Assembly: GCF_007830255.1 (NCBI RefSeq)
Contig: NZ_VLKG01000002.1
Coordinates: forward strand, 186,001-250,000
DNA length: 64,000 nt
From: Azomonas agilis
Lineage (GTDB): Bacteria > Pseudomonadota > Gammaproteobacteria > Pseudomonadales > Pseudomonadaceae
Direction of reading: 5' to 3'
Numbering within the stretch: position 1 is the first letter of the stretch; every line of letters starts with the position of its first letter. A program made the translations under genes and the position numbers. The notes beneath the pieces were generated by a model, which was not told the DNA's origin, did not search any database, and was given only the letters and a program-made list of their open reading frames with translations. Positions 27,321-37,251 of this stretch are shown here, piece after piece.

Positions 27321-29246
27321 TTAAGGCTCGTCAAAAAAGCGCTCGTGCCACTCCACCAAGGGTTGGGGGCGGTTGTTCAGTTTTTGGCTGTAAATGACCG
27401 CATAAGACAGCACGTTTTGCACATATTGACGGGTTTCATCAAAGGGGATGCTTTCAATCCACACATCAAAAGACAGATGTCGCGCATCCTTCAGCCACTG
27501 ACGCACACGTCCCGGCCCTGCGTTATAAGCGGCGGAAGCCAATACACGGTTGCCGTTAAACTGGCCGTATACCTGACTCAAATAAGCGGCACCCAACTGA
27601 ATATTGGTGCTGGGGTCTAAAACCTGTTGGTCCGATTTTAGGGGGATACCAAAGCGCTTGGCGGTTTCTTGGGCGGTGGCAGGCATTAATTGCATCAGGC
27701 CGCTGGCCCCTACTGAGGAGCGGGCATCGGTCATAAAGGCGCTTTCTTGGCGGGTAATGGCAAACACCCAGCTTGGCTGTATTTCACGCTGTTGCGCAGC
27801 GTTGACCATATGTTCCCCGTGCGCCATGGGGAAACGTACCTCTAAATCATCCCAATATTGCGCCTGACTGATGCTGCGAATGGCGGGAAAGTACCAGCCC
27901 ATCTCGTAACCCATGCGGGCTTGGGCGACTAATTCGTCACGCTGGAATACGTTGCTGGTGTGATACCACTCACGGCGGGCTTCGGTGATTTGGCCTCGGG
28001 CATAAAACTCCATAGCGCGCCGGATGATGGCTGAGTTGCGTACCCGATTGACCAGTTGCGGGCTCAGCTCCATGGGTTGATGGCGGACTTGATAGGTAGT
28101 GCGAATACGGTCGGCGGATAAAAAGCCGTAAAAGTCGCGTTCTTGGGCTACAGCTTGGTAGAGCAAACGGGCTTTGGCATCGTCCTTATGGGACAGCTCT
28201 AAGCTACGGGCTTGCCAATAACGCCAACGGTTGGTACTGGCTAATTCCAGCGGTAAACGGCTGGTGAGTTGATAAGCTTCATCCCAACGCCCTAGGCGCA
28301 GCAGCAGGCGCGCCCGCCATTCGGTCAGGGTTGCGTCTTGGAGTTTGGGATCGTACTGGGCCATGATGTCTAAGGCGCGCCGGTCAAAGCGTTTGGCTAA
28401 ACGCAAGCCAATTTGACGGGCTAAGGCTGCCTGTTCATCCTCAGAAAAGGCCACACGACGAGCATAAGCCTCCAACAGATCGGCGGCTTGATCGACGTTT
28501 TGCTTCACCAGTTGCTTTAAGCCTGCGCCTACCGCATCGCCCATTTCTAAGCTAGAGGGTACAAAACGCTCCGGCTGATTGAGTAACTGTGGCTTCTGGG
28601 CGGTATCCAGCATCAGTTGCCCGGTGGTTTGCCAGCGGCTGGGCAGTTGTTTAATCAGCGCTCGGGCCAAACTGGTGTTGTTCGCGTCTACTGCCAGCTT
28701 AGTGCGTTGCCAGAGTTTATCGTCCGTCAGTGCGCCACTGGCGGCCCAGCGGCTGAATAAAGGATCGCAGGCATTGGGTTGGGAATCACCCACCATCCAT
28801 AGGCGCTCAGCAACGGCATAGCCTTCAGGGGTTTTGCCTAGAGCCAATAACGCCTGCCCGTACAGACAGTCCAATTCCGCGAATTTTAGGTTCAAATCGT
28901 AATGGCGGATGAAGTTTGACCAATCGCCGCGCTCTGCCAGTAATTTTAACCAGCGCATTTTCATCCAACGGATTTGCGGCAGATCGCCGTGCTCCAGTAA
29001 AAAGGCATCTACTTCGGCACTGCTGGCGGTATTAAGACGTGCGGTCAGTTCGGTATAGGCCAGATAGGGCTCAAGGGGGTAATCGCTTAAGGCTCCTTGG
29101 TAGGCTTGATACACGGAGGCATCGCCTTTGGCCAAAGCTTTTTGAGCGGCATCATAATACTGGCGTTGTTGCTCTAAGGTGGCTGCTTGTACGGAAGGCA
29201 GTAAGCTCAGGCTAAGGCAACACAGTAAAAGCAGTCGACGGCGCAT
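27321..29246 (-). CDS. slt: Soluble lytic murein transglycosylase
   Basis: This 641-residue periplasmic enzyme cleaves peptidoglycan glycan strands to 1,6-anhydromuropeptides. I chose the ATG at 29246, which begins a clear signal peptide (MRRRLLLLCCLSLSLLPS); an upstream ATG at 29312 would add 22 residues ahead of it. A long superhelical domain leads to a C-terminal lysozyme-like domain with the catalytic Glu in RQESAFMTDARSSVGASG, then LMQLMPATAQ and AYNAGPGRVRQW. Confidence 0.94.
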   Translation of the reverse strand: MRRRLLLLCCLSLSLLPSVQAATLEQQRQYYDAAQKALAKGDASVYQAYQGALSDYPLEPYLAYTELTARLNTASSAEVDAFLLEHGDLPQIRWMKMRWLKLLAERGDWSNFIRHYDLNLKFAELDCLYGQALLALGKTPEGYAVAERLWMVGDSQPNACDPLFSRWAASGALTDDKLWQRTKLAVDANNTSLARALIKQLPSRWQTTGQLMLDTAQKPQLLNQPERFVPSSLEMGDAVGAGLKQLVKQNVDQAADLLEAYARRVAFSEDEQAALARQIGLRLAKRFDRRALDIMAQYDPKLQDATLTEWRARLLLRLGRWDEAYQLTSRLPLELASTNRWRYWQARSLELSHKDDAKARLLYQAVAQERDFYGFLSADRIRTTYQVRHQPMELSPQLVNRVRNSAIIRRAMEFYARGQITEARREWYHTSNVFQRDELVAQARMGYEMGWYFPAIRSISQAQYWDDLEVRFPMAHGEHMVNAAQQREIQPSWVFAITRQESAFMTDARSSVGASGLMQLMPATAQETAKRFGIPLKSDQQVLDPSTNIQLGAAYLSQVYGQFNGNRVLASAAYNAGPGRVRQWLKDARHLSFDVWIESIPFDETRQYVQNVLSYAVIYSQKLNNRPQPLVEWHERFFDEP

Positions 29247-29377
29247 GGTAGTTCCGGCAGGAAGCGTGGGAAGGGCGTAGCTTACCTTGCTCCTTGGGTG
29301 AGCGAAACGCATCCACTGTATTCCAGAAGTAACAAGAAAGCCTCTGCTAGAATGGAAACCCTGTTCTGGAGGTAACC

Positions 29378-31279
29378 ATGACCCTGCTTAAATTCACCGA
29401 CGTTTCCTTGGCTTACGGGGCGATGCCCTTGCTCGACCATGTTTCTTGGCAGATTGCTCGGGGCGAGCGCGTATGCATTATTGGGCGTAACGGCACGGGG
29501 AAATCCAGCCTATTGCGCTTGGTGAAAGGTGAGCAAAAAGCCGACGATGGTGAAATTTGGCGCGCTCCAGCCCTTAAGATTGGCGAACTCCCTCAAGAAC
29601 TGCCTCTAGCCGATGAGCGGAGCGTCTATGACGTGGTGGCCGAAGGTTTAACCGGAGTCGGTGAGCTGCTAGCCCGTTATCACCACCTGAGCCAAAACAT
29701 TCAGAGCGACGATGACCTCAACCAACTGATGCAGGTGCAGCAAGAGCTGGAAGCCCGCGATGGTTGGCGTTTGGGGCAATTGGTAGAAAGTATTCTCAGC
29801 CGCCTGCAACTCCCGGCGGATAAAAGTCTGGCAGAGTTGTCGGGTGGGTGGCGGCGGCGGGTATTGTTAGCGCAGGCCTTGGTTTCTGAGCCGGATTTGC
29901 TGCTGCTGGACGAGCCCACCAACCATCTGGACATTGGGGCCATCGCTTGGTTGGAAGAGGCGCTGAAGGGCTTTAACGGCGCGGTGCTGTTCATCACCCA
30001 CGACCGGGCGTTTTTGCAAAATCTGGCCACGCGGATTCTGGAGTTAGACCGGGGTCACCTGATTGACTGGAACGGCGATTACGCCAGCTTCTTAGTGCAT
30101 AAAGAACAGCAACTGGCGGCTGAAGAAACTGCCAATGCCTTGTTCGATAAAAAACTGGCGCAGGAAGAAGTGTGGATTCGCCAAGGCATTAAAGCGCGGC
30201 GTACCCGTAACGAAGGCCGAGTACGCGCCCTAAAAGACCTGCGGGTTGAGCGCAGCGAGCGCCGAGACCGCCAAGGGAAAGCCAGCTTTCAGATTGAGGC
30301 TTCGGATAAATCTGGCAAGCAAGTGATTGTGGCTGAGCACCTGAGCTTCCAGCATCCAGAAGGCGGTGAGCTGATTAAAGACTTCTCACTGGTGATTCAG
30401 CGCGGTGATCGTTTAGGGCTGTTGGGGGCTAACGGTACGGGCAAAACGACCTTGCTCAAACTTCTATTGGGTGAGCTGCAACCCACCTCTGGCACAGTGG
30501 AAATTGGGACTAAGTTAGAAGTCGCCTATTTCGACCAGTTGCGCGGTCAGCTTGATCCGGAAAAGACGTTGATTGATAACTTGGCTGAAGGACGAGACTT
30601 TATCACCATCAACGGTCAAAGCCGCCATATCATGAGCTATCTGGGCGATTTTCTATTCAGCCCACAGCGGGCACGCTCTCCGGTTAAGGCATTATCGGGT
30701 GGTGAGCGGGCGCGTTTGCTGTTAGCCAAGTTATTCAGTAAACCCGCTAACCTGCTGGTGCTGGACGAACCCACCAACGATTTGGACGTAGAAACCCTAG
30801 AGCTCTTGGAAGAAGTGCTGCTGGAGTTCACCGGCACCGTATTGATGGTCAGCCATGACCGGGCGTTTTTGGACAACGTCGTTACCAGCACTTTAGTGTT
30901 TGAAGGCGAGGGTAAGGTGCGCGAATACGTGGGCGGCTACCAAGATTGGTTACGCCAAGGTGGATCGCCGCGCTTATTAGGGGTGGCAGAAGAAAAGGCC
31001 GCAAAAGCCAAAGCTCCAACCCCAGTCGCTGCGCCTCAAGCCGCAGCCGCCGAGCCAACGAAGAAAAAACTTAGCTATAAACTGCAACGTGAGCTGGACG
31101 AATTACCGGCGCGGATTGAGCGATTGGAGGCCGATATGGAGCAATTGCAGGCGCAAATGTCTGATCCCAACTTTTTCCAAAAATCGGCCGCGGAAACCAA
31201 CGCCGCCTTAGCCCGCACGGAGGCCATGCAGCAGGAGTTAGATCAATTGCTGGAGCGTTGGGCCGAGTTAGAAGGATAA
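29378..31279 (+). CDS. uup: ABC-F ATPase Uup
   Basis: This 633-residue protein has two ABC domains (Walker A GRNGTGKSS and GANGTGKTT; signatures LSGGWRRR and LSGGERAR; LLLDEPTNHLD and LVLDEPTNDLD) without membrane segments. The C-terminal coiled coil (ELDELPARIERLEADMEQLQ) separates Uup from other ABC-F proteins. Such proteins act on ribosomes and are linked to DNA branch-structure stability and transposon excision. Divergent from slt, an arrangement shared with Pseudomonas. Confidence 0.94.
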   Translation: MTLLKFTDVSLAYGAMPLLDHVSWQIARGERVCIIGRNGTGKSSLLRLVKGEQKADDGEIWRAPALKIGELPQELPLADERSVYDVVAEGLTGVGELLARYHHLSQNIQSDDDLNQLMQVQQELEARDGWRLGQLVESILSRLQLPADKSLAELSGGWRRRVLLAQALVSEPDLLLLDEPTNHLDIGAIAWLEEALKGFNGAVLFITHDRAFLQNLATRILELDRGHLIDWNGDYASFLVHKEQQLAAEETANALFDKKLAQEEVWIRQGIKARRTRNEGRVRALKDLRVERSERRDRQGKASFQIEASDKSGKQVIVAEHLSFQHPEGGELIKDFSLVIQRGDRLGLLGANGTGKTTLLKLLLGELQPTSGTVEIGTKLEVAYFDQLRGQLDPEKTLIDNLAEGRDFITINGQSRHIMSYLGDFLFSPQRARSPVKALSGGERARLLLAKLFSKPANLLVLDEPTNDLDVETLELLEEVLLEFTGTVLMVSHDRAFLDNVVTSTLVFEGEGKVREYVGGYQDWLRQGGSPRLLGVAEEKAAKAKAPTPVAAPQAAAAEPTKKKLSYKLQRELDELPARIERLEADMEQLQAQMSDPNFFQKSAAETNAALARTEAMQQELDQLLERWAELEG

Positions 31280-31335
31280 CTTGTTGTATGATCCAAGCTT
31301 GCCCGCTGTGAACGGCTGTTACGAGGTCGCTGCTG

Positions 31336-31818
31336 ATGTTTGAGAATGACTATCCTCTGGCTTGGTCAATCTATTTACTGGGAGCTTTAGGCGGGCTCTT
31401 GGTCTGGTGGCGCTTAACGCGTTGGATGTGGCGTTGGTTGCGCGAGCCGCTCTGGATATTGGGCGCAGCGCTGCTGCTAACCCCTACGATGGTGGACGCA
31501 GAGCGCGGTTTGCACGCGCCTGCGATTGCGATTACCGCCATGGATCTGCTATTTGGCATGGGCAATAGCGTATGGCGTGCTGTTTCGGATCTGGTGCTAT
31601 CGTTGTTGATCGGGCTGGCGATCTATTTGGTATTCGTTGCGGTGCGTTGGTTTTGGCAGCGCCAATACCTAAGCCTTGAACACCAAGAACCGCTGGACGA
31701 GGCTGACACCGAGTATTACCTGTTTGCAGAGCGACACAGGTACAGTCCGCCTCATCCGTCTTTGGAGTCAGCGTCATCGACTCCTAGAGCATCAAGCCGT
31801 ATTGAGCCCCGTCTCTGA
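31336..31818 (+). CDS. Hypothetical inner-membrane protein
   Basis: This 160-residue protein has three predicted transmembrane segments (SIYLLGALGGLLVWW near residue 10, LWILGAALLLTPT near residue 38, VLSLLIGLAIYLVFVAV near residue 87) and a polar C-terminal tail containing EPLDEADTEYYLFAERHRY. I do not recognise a characterised family. It stands between uup and a glutamine amidotransferase gene that starts 12 bases after its stop, so the two may be one operon. Confidence 0.75.
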   Translation: MFENDYPLAWSIYLLGALGGLLVWWRLTRWMWRWLREPLWILGAALLLTPTMVDAERGLHAPAIAITAMDLLFGMGNSVWRAVSDLVLSLLIGLAIYLVFVAVRWFWQRQYLSLEHQEPLDEADTEYYLFAERHRYSPPHPSLESASSTPRASSRIEPRL

Positions 31819-31829
31819 GGTAGTGATCT

Positions 31830-32618
31830 ATGTGTGAACTGTTAGGGATGAGCGCTAACGTCCCTACGGACATCCTGTTTAGCGTCACCGGACTGATGCA
31901 ACGTGGTGGACGAACGGGCCCCCATACCGATGGTTGGGGTGTGGCTTTTTATGAGGGCAAAGGGCTGCGTTTATTTCAGGACACTCAGCCCAGTGCCCAC
32001 TCTGAAGTGGCTGAGTTGGTGCAGCGCTATCAGATCAAAAGTGAGCTGGTGATTGGGCACATTCGCCAAGCCAATGTCGGGGATGTCTGTTTGGCCAATA
32101 CCCATCCCTTTATTCGCGAGCTATGGGGGCATTACTGGTGCTTTGCCCATAATGGCCAGCTCAAAGAATTCAATCCGCCCCAGAGTTTTTACCGTGCGGT
32201 GGGAGCTACCGACAGTGAGCGGCTGTTTTGTGATCTTTTGAACCGTATTCGCCAGCAATTCCCGGAGCCGGTGGAGGTAGAGCAGCTATTACCACTGCTG
32301 ACCCAAGCCTGCGCGGAATACCAAGCTCAGGGGGTATTTAATTGCCTGATGAGCAATGGGGATTGGCTGTTCAGCTTTTGCAGCACCAAATTGGCTGAAA
32401 TCACCCGTCGCGCTCCCTTTGGCCCGGCGCACCTGAAGGACGCGGATTTAAGTGTGGACTTTCACGCCGTTACCACGCCCCATGACATCGTAACGGTGTT
32501 GGCCACCGAGCCCTTAACCGAGGAAGAGACGTGGACACGCCATCCTCCCGGTACTTGGGTACTGTGGCGACAGGGCGTGAGTGTGGCGCGTGGCCAAATC
32601 AGCTCGTCTCCGCCCTAG
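31830..32618 (+). CDS. Class II glutamine amidotransferase, YafJ-like
   Basis: This 262-residue protein begins MCELLGMSANVP, with Cys2 as the predicted N-terminal nucleophile after Met removal. GHIRQANVGD and NTHPFIRELWGHYWCFAHNGQ are the class II (Ntn) glutaminase signatures. There is no second synthase domain, as in E. coli YafJ; the acceptor of the ammonia or the true substrate is not known. Confidence 0.88.
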   Translation: MCELLGMSANVPTDILFSVTGLMQRGGRTGPHTDGWGVAFYEGKGLRLFQDTQPSAHSEVAELVQRYQIKSELVIGHIRQANVGDVCLANTHPFIRELWGHYWCFAHNGQLKEFNPPQSFYRAVGATDSERLFCDLLNRIRQQFPEPVEVEQLLPLLTQACAEYQAQGVFNCLMSNGDWLFSFCSTKLAEITRRAPFGPAHLKDADLSVDFHAVTTPHDIVTVLATEPLTEEETWTRHPPGTWVLWRQGVSVARGQISSSPP

Positions 32619-33797
32619 CTATTTGGCCAGATAGCGCATCCCCTCCTCCAGTCCGGCCAGTGTCATGGGGTACATGCGCGGGCCGATCAGCTCCTGCACC
32701 ATGCCGATGGATTGGGTGTATTTCCACTGCTGTGGCTGGAGGGGGTTAATCCAGATCAGCTTGGGGAAGTGCTCGGTAAAGCGCTGCATCCACTGATAAC
32801 CGGCTTGCTCGTTCCAGTGCTCGACACTGCCGCCGGGGTGGCTGATTTCGTAGGGCGACATGGACGCATCACCGACAAACACCACTTTCCAATCCGGGCC
32901 GTAGGTGTGCAGTACATCCAGCGTGGGGGTAATGTCGGAAAAGCGTCGGCTATTGTCGCGCCATAAGCCTTCGTAAATGAAGTTGTGGAAGTAGTAATAC
33001 TCCAGATGTTTGAACTCCATGCGGCAGGCTGAAAATAAGTCCTCACAGACTTGAATGCAGCCATCCATAGAGCCGCCGACATCAAACAGCAACAGCAGCT
33101 TCACTGCGTTGCGCCGTTCCGGGCGCATCTGAATATTGAGCATGCCGCCATCGCGGGCGGTGTGTTCGATGGTGCTGTCGAGGTCGAGTTCTTCGGCAGC
33201 CCCGCTGCGTGCGAACTTGCGTAGGCGGCGCAGTGCCATTTGGATATTGCGGCTGCTGACTTCGGTTTGATCGTCTAGATTGCGGTATTCGCGCTGTTCC
33301 CACACCTTAACCGCTTTGCCTTGGCGCTGTCCGGCATCACCAATGCGGATGCCTTCCGGGTGGTAGCCGCCAGAGCCAAAAGGGCTGGAGCCGCCGGTGC
33401 CGATCCATTTGTTGCCGCCAGCGTGGCGTTCTTTTTGTTCGGCCAAGCGTTGTTTGAAGGCTTCCAGCAGCTTATCCAATCCACCGAGGCTTTTCAGGGC
33501 GGCGCGGTCTTCTTCGCTGAGTTGGCGTTCAAACTCTTTACGCAACCAATCCTCAGGGATTAAAGCCTGTAGCGCCTGATCCACGTCGTGTAAGCCGTTG
33601 AAGTAGATGGAGAAGGCACGGTCAAAACGGTCGAAGTAGCGCTCATCCTTGACCAAAATCGCCCGTGACAGCCGGTAAAAATCGTCCATATCCGCGAACA
33701 CCAAGCCTTGTTGCAGGGCTTGCAATAAATCCAACAGCTCGCGAATGGACACCGGCACCTTGGCCGCGCGCAGTTCGTCAAACAGGCTGAGCAGCAT
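32619..33797 (-). CDS. VWA domain protein, CoxE-like
   Basis: This 392-residue protein has a C-terminal von Willebrand A domain with a modified metal-binding motif (LLLFDVGGSMDG in place of D-x-S-x-S), as in other members of this subgroup. The N-terminal half is helical and contains a glycine-rich segment (KWIGTGGSSPFGSGGYHPEG). It is encoded just downstream of a MoxR AAA+ gene; such MoxR/VWA pairs act as chaperones that assemble or activate other complexes. The client is unknown. Confidence 0.87.
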   Translation of the reverse strand: MLLSLFDELRAAKVPVSIRELLDLLQALQQGLVFADMDDFYRLSRAILVKDERYFDRFDRAFSIYFNGLHDVDQALQALIPEDWLRKEFERQLSEEDRAALKSLGGLDKLLEAFKQRLAEQKERHAGGNKWIGTGGSSPFGSGGYHPEGIRIGDAGQRQGKAVKVWEQREYRNLDDQTEVSSRNIQMALRRLRKFARSGAAEELDLDSTIEHTARDGGMLNIQMRPERRNAVKLLLLFDVGGSMDGCIQVCEDLFSACRMEFKHLEYYYFHNFIYEGLWRDNSRRFSDITPTLDVLHTYGPDWKVVFVGDASMSPYEISHPGGSVEHWNEQAGYQWMQRFTEHFPKLIWINPLQPQQWKYTQSIGMVQELIGPRMYPMTLAGLEEGMRYLAK

Positions 33798-33811
33798 GGC
33801 GCATCCTCCGG

Positions 33812-34660
33812 TTAGCTTTTACGGCGGCTCATAAAGGCCAGACGCTCAAGGAGTTGTACGTCCTGTTCGTTTTTCACCAAGGCTCCGGCCAAGGGTGGAA
33901 TGGCTTTGGTGGGGTCGCGTTCCCGCAATACGGCTTCGCCGATTTGGTCAGCCATCAGCAGTTTTAACCAATCTACCAGCTCCGAAGTGGAGGGTTTTTT
34001 CTTCAGCCCCGGCACTTGGCGCACGTCAAAAAAGATATTTAACGCCTCGTTGACCAGCTCGTTTTTGATGTTGGGAAAATGCACATCCACGATTTGTTGC
34101 AAAGTGGCGCGGTCAGGAAAGGCGATGTAGTGGAAAAAGCAGCGGCGTAGGAAGGCATCCGGCAGTTCTTTTTCGTTGTTGGAGGTGATGATAATGATGG
34201 GCCGCTGTTTGGCCTTGATGGTTTCGCCGGTTTCGTAAACGAAGAACTCCATCCGATCCAGCTCTTGCAGCAGGTCGTTGGGGAATTCGATGTCGGCTTT
34301 GTCGATTTCGTCGATCAGCAGAACCACGCGCTCATCGGTTTCAAAGGCTTCCCAGAGTTTGCCTTTTTTCAGGTAGTTGCGTACTTCGTGTACGCCTTCT
34401 ACGCCCAGTTGTGAGTCGCGCAGACGGCTCACGGCATCGTACTCGTACAAACCCTGATGGGCTTTGGTGGTGGATTTGATGTGCCAGGTCAGCAGGCGCG
34501 TATTAAAGGCTGAGGCCAGTTGTTCAGCGAGTAGGGTTTTGCCGGTGCCGGGTTCACCCTTGATCAGCAGCGGGCGTTGCAGGGTAATGGCGGCATTGAC
34601 GGCCAGTTTTAGGTCGTCGGTGGCCACATAGGAAGTAGTACCTTCAAATTTCATCAGCAA
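33812..34660 (-). CDS. MoxR-family AAA+ ATPase
   Basis: This 282-residue AAA+ protein has Walker A GEPGTGKTLLAEQLA near residue 37, Walker B VLLIDEIDKAD near residue 115, sensor 1 IIITSNNEKELPDAFLRRC and a C-terminal helical lid. It precedes the VWA gene by 14 bases on the same strand, forming a MoxR/VWA chaperone pair. Confidence 0.92.
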   Translation of the reverse strand: MLMKFEGTTSYVATDDLKLAVNAAITLQRPLLIKGEPGTGKTLLAEQLASAFNTRLLTWHIKSTTKAHQGLYEYDAVSRLRDSQLGVEGVHEVRNYLKKGKLWEAFETDERVVLLIDEIDKADIEFPNDLLQELDRMEFFVYETGETIKAKQRPIIIITSNNEKELPDAFLRRCFFHYIAFPDRATLQQIVDVHFPNIKNELVNEALNIFFDVRQVPGLKKKPSTSELVDWLKLLMADQIGEAVLRERDPTKAIPPLAGALVKNEQDVQLLERLAFMSRRKS

Positions 34661-34797
34661 ACTCCGAAAAGTAAATCCATTCTATAACCAATGGGTTGGT
34701 GCTCAGAGATACAAGGCATAAGCGTAGGCTGGACGATCTTGATGGGGGAGCCTAGGCTGATGCCCCTGATGTCGTCTACATAAAAACGAGAATCCCT

Positions 34798-35772
34798 ATG
34801 AGCCGTATATTCGCAGATAACGCACAATCTATTGGCAATACTCCGCTGGTCAAGATCAATCGTTTAGGCCCACAGGGTGTAACTCTGCTGGCGAAAATCG
34901 AAGGCCGCAACCCAGCCTACTCGGTAAAGTGTCGTATCGGAGCGGGTATGGTGTGGGATGCCGAAGCCGATGGTCGCTTAAAGCCCGGTATGACCTTGGT
35001 CGAACCCACTTCGGGTAATACCGGCATTGGTTTGGCCTTCGTTGCGGCGGCTAAAGGTTACAAATTGATTCTGACCATGCCCGCTTCCATGAGCTTGGAG
35101 CGCCGTAAAGTGCTGAAAGCCTTGGGTGCTGAACTGGTGCTGACCGAGCCCGCTAAAGGCATGAAAGGCGCGATTGAGAAGGCCACTGAAATCGCGGCCT
35201 CCAATCCTGAGCTGTATTTCCTGCCGCAACAGTTTGAAAATCCCTCTAACCCCGCCATCCACGAAAAAACCACCGGCCCCGAAATCTGGAATGATACCGA
35301 TGGTGAAATTGATGTGCTGGTATCGGGCGTAGGTACCGGCGGCACTATTTCTGGCGTATCGCGTTACATTAAAAAAACTCAGGGTAAGGCCATTCTGTCG
35401 GTGGCGGTGGAGCCTGCGGGTTCCCCTGTGATCAGCCAAACGCTGGCTGGCGATGAGGTCAAACCTGCACCGCATAAAATTCAGGGCATTGGGGCGGGAT
35501 TTGTGCCTAAAAACCTCGATCTGTCCTTGGTGGATCGGGTAGAGACTGTCACCGACGACGAAGCCAAAGCCATAGCTCTGCGCCTGATGCGTGAAGAGGG
35601 CATCCTGTGCGGTATTTCCGGGGGCGCTGCCGTAGCTGCGGCCTTGAAGTTGGCCAATGAGCCCGCACAGCAAGGCAAAACCATTGTGGTGGTGTTGCCA
35701 GATTCAGGAGAGCGCTATCTATCCTCCATGTTGTTTGATGGATTGTTTACCGAACAAGAATTGGTGCAGTAA
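34798..35772 (+). CDS. cysK: Cysteine synthase A (O-acetylserine sulfhydrylase)
   Basis: This 324-residue PLP enzyme converts O-acetylserine and sulfide to cysteine. The PLP lysine lies in [14 protein letters not shown], and the [12 protein letters not shown] substrate loop and [16 protein letters not shown] phosphate-binding loop are present. The [12 protein letters not shown] wording and the length match CysK rather than CysM. No transcription terminator with a T run is evident; a GGGGGCC/GGCCTCC imperfect hairpin follows the stop. Confidence 0.96.
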   Translation: MSRIFADNAQSIGNTPLVKINRLGPQGVTLLAKIEGRNPAYSVKCRIGAGMVWDAEADGRLKPGMTLVEPTSGNTGIGLAFVAAAKGYKLILTMPASMSLERRKVLKALGAELVLTEPAKGMKGAIEKATEIAASNPELYFLPQQFENPSNPAIHEKTTGPEIWNDTDGEIDVLVSGVGTGGTISGVSRYIKKTQGKAILSVAVEPAGSPVISQTLAGDEVKPAPHKIQGIGAGFVPKNLDLSLVDRVETVTDDEAKAIALRLMREEGILCGISGGAAVAAALKLANEPAQQGKTIVVVLPDSGERYLSSMLFDGLFTEQELVQ

Positions 35773-35836
35773 CCTAGGATAGACTGTTAAGGGGGCCTAT
35801 GTTGGCCTCCTACTCTACTATCGGGAACTAGGATTC

Positions 35837-36664
35837 ATGTCCGAGCAGGATCATCAGCGTTTTATTGGTCGTCTCTCACTGGAAAGCGGAACGGGTGAGG
35901 GCGGTTCTTTGTCTGACAAACGTATTCGTCTGCTGGAGTTGATTGACGAATTGGGCTCCATCAATCAGGCCGCTAAATCTGTCCCGCTGTCCTACAAAGC
36001 AGCTTGGGATGCCATTGATGCGATGAACAATATGTCGGCCCAACCCCTAGTGGTTCGGGTCAGTGGTGGACGGCAGGGCGGTGGAACCCAGCTCACGGAT
36101 TATGGCCGCCGCTTAGTCGCTATGTACCGTGCCTTGGAGCTGGAGTATCAGCACGCGCTGGATCAGCTTAGTGATTGCATGACGGACGTACAGCGCGGTG
36201 ACGTGCAAGACTTTCAGCGCTTGATGCGGCGTTTATCGTTGAAGACCAGTGCTCGCAATCAATTCTCAGGTATCATCACTGGCCTGCGCGATGGCGGTGT
36301 GGATTACGAAGTCCGTCTGCGCCTAGATGCTGAAACCGAGATTCTGGCGGTGATTACCAAAACCAGCGCCGAAAGCCTGCATCTGACCATTGGTAAAGAA
36401 GTCTTAGCCTTTGTGAAGTCCTCCTCAGTGCTACTGAGTAGTGAGCCTGATACGCACCTAACCGCCCGCAATCAACTCTGGGGCGAGGTGGTAGAAATTC
36501 ACCAAGGCTCGGTAAACGATGAAGTCAGCTTGCAGTTGCCTTCAGGACGCACTGTAACCTCAGTGGTCAGCCATGAAAGCTGTCAAAGCATGGACATTGT
36601 GGTGGGTAAAAAGATTTGTGCCTTCTTTAAGGCTTCCAGTGTGATTTTGGCGGCTTACGATTAA
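35837..36664 (+). CDS. modE: Molybdate-responsive regulator ModE
   Basis: This 275-residue regulator has an N-terminal winged helix (LIDELGSINQAAKSVPLSYKAAWDAIDAMN) and two C-terminal TOBE/molbindin repeats (ARNQFSGIITGLRDGGVDYEVRL and ARNQLWGEVVEIHQGSVNDEVSL) that bind molybdate. ModE normally represses the modABC transporter genes; these are not in this window. Its stop overlaps the start of the DTW gene by one base. Confidence 0.94.
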   Translation: MSEQDHQRFIGRLSLESGTGEGGSLSDKRIRLLELIDELGSINQAAKSVPLSYKAAWDAIDAMNNMSAQPLVVRVSGGRQGGGTQLTDYGRRLVAMYRALELEYQHALDQLSDCMTDVQRGDVQDFQRLMRRLSLKTSARNQFSGIITGLRDGGVDYEVRLRLDAETEILAVITKTSAESLHLTIGKEVLAFVKSSSVLLSSEPDTHLTARNQLWGEVVEIHQGSVNDEVSLQLPSGRTVTSVVSHESCQSMDIVVGKKICAFFKASSVILAAYD

Positions 36665-37251
36665 TGGCTGCTCGCCTGCGCTGTGTACGCTGCCAGCGCC
36701 CTCTAAGTCATTGCCTTTGCTCCTTAATTCCGAGCCTTTCTAGCCGCGTACAGGTGCAGATTCTGCAACATCCGGATGAGGCTCGGCATGCTTTAAACAC
36801 AGCGCGCTTGGCCGTTTTAGGACTGGAGAGGGCCAACCTATGCTTGGGAGAGCAATTTCCTCATCTGCCTATTGATTCGGGGACTTATTTACTTTTTCCC
36901 GGCCCTGAGGCGCGTTCTCTGAAGGAGCTGACTCTGGCCGAGCAAACTGCTGTTGAGCGACTGATTGTACTGGATGGAACTTGGCGTAAAGCCCGTAAAC
37001 TGCTGTACCTAAATCCAGCCCTGCAAGCCTTACCGCAACTAAAGTTGCCTGAGGGTTGCCGATCGCGTTACCGGGTGCGTAAAGCGCCCCTGCCCGATGC
37101 TTTGTCAACCTTGGAAGCCATAGTAATAGCCCTCAGTCTTATCGAGCGCAGTGAGCGTTTTGAGGCGTTGCTGGTGCCCTTTGAGGCTCTGATTGAAGGG
37201 CAAATTGCGGCTATGGGGACAGAGGTGTATCAGCGTAACCACGGTTGTTAG
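36664..37251 (+). CDS. DTW domain protein (tRNA acp3U transferase family)
   Basis: This 195-residue protein has an N-terminal cysteine group (CVRCQRPLSHCLCS) that may bind zinc and the DTW motif region (LIVLDGTWRKARKLLYLNPAL; D-G-T-W here). DTW proteins such as E. coli TapT add 3-amino-3-carboxypropyl to tRNA uridine. The exact tRNA site cannot be inferred. It is translationally coupled to modE and convergent with the YbaN-like gene. Confidence 0.88.
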   Translation: MAARLRCVRCQRPLSHCLCSLIPSLSSRVQVQILQHPDEARHALNTARLAVLGLERANLCLGEQFPHLPIDSGTYLLFPGPEARSLKELTLAEQTAVERLIVLDGTWRKARKLLYLNPALQALPQLKLPEGCRSRYRVRKAPLPDALSTLEAIVIALSLIERSERFEALLVPFEALIEGQIAAMGTEVYQRNHGC

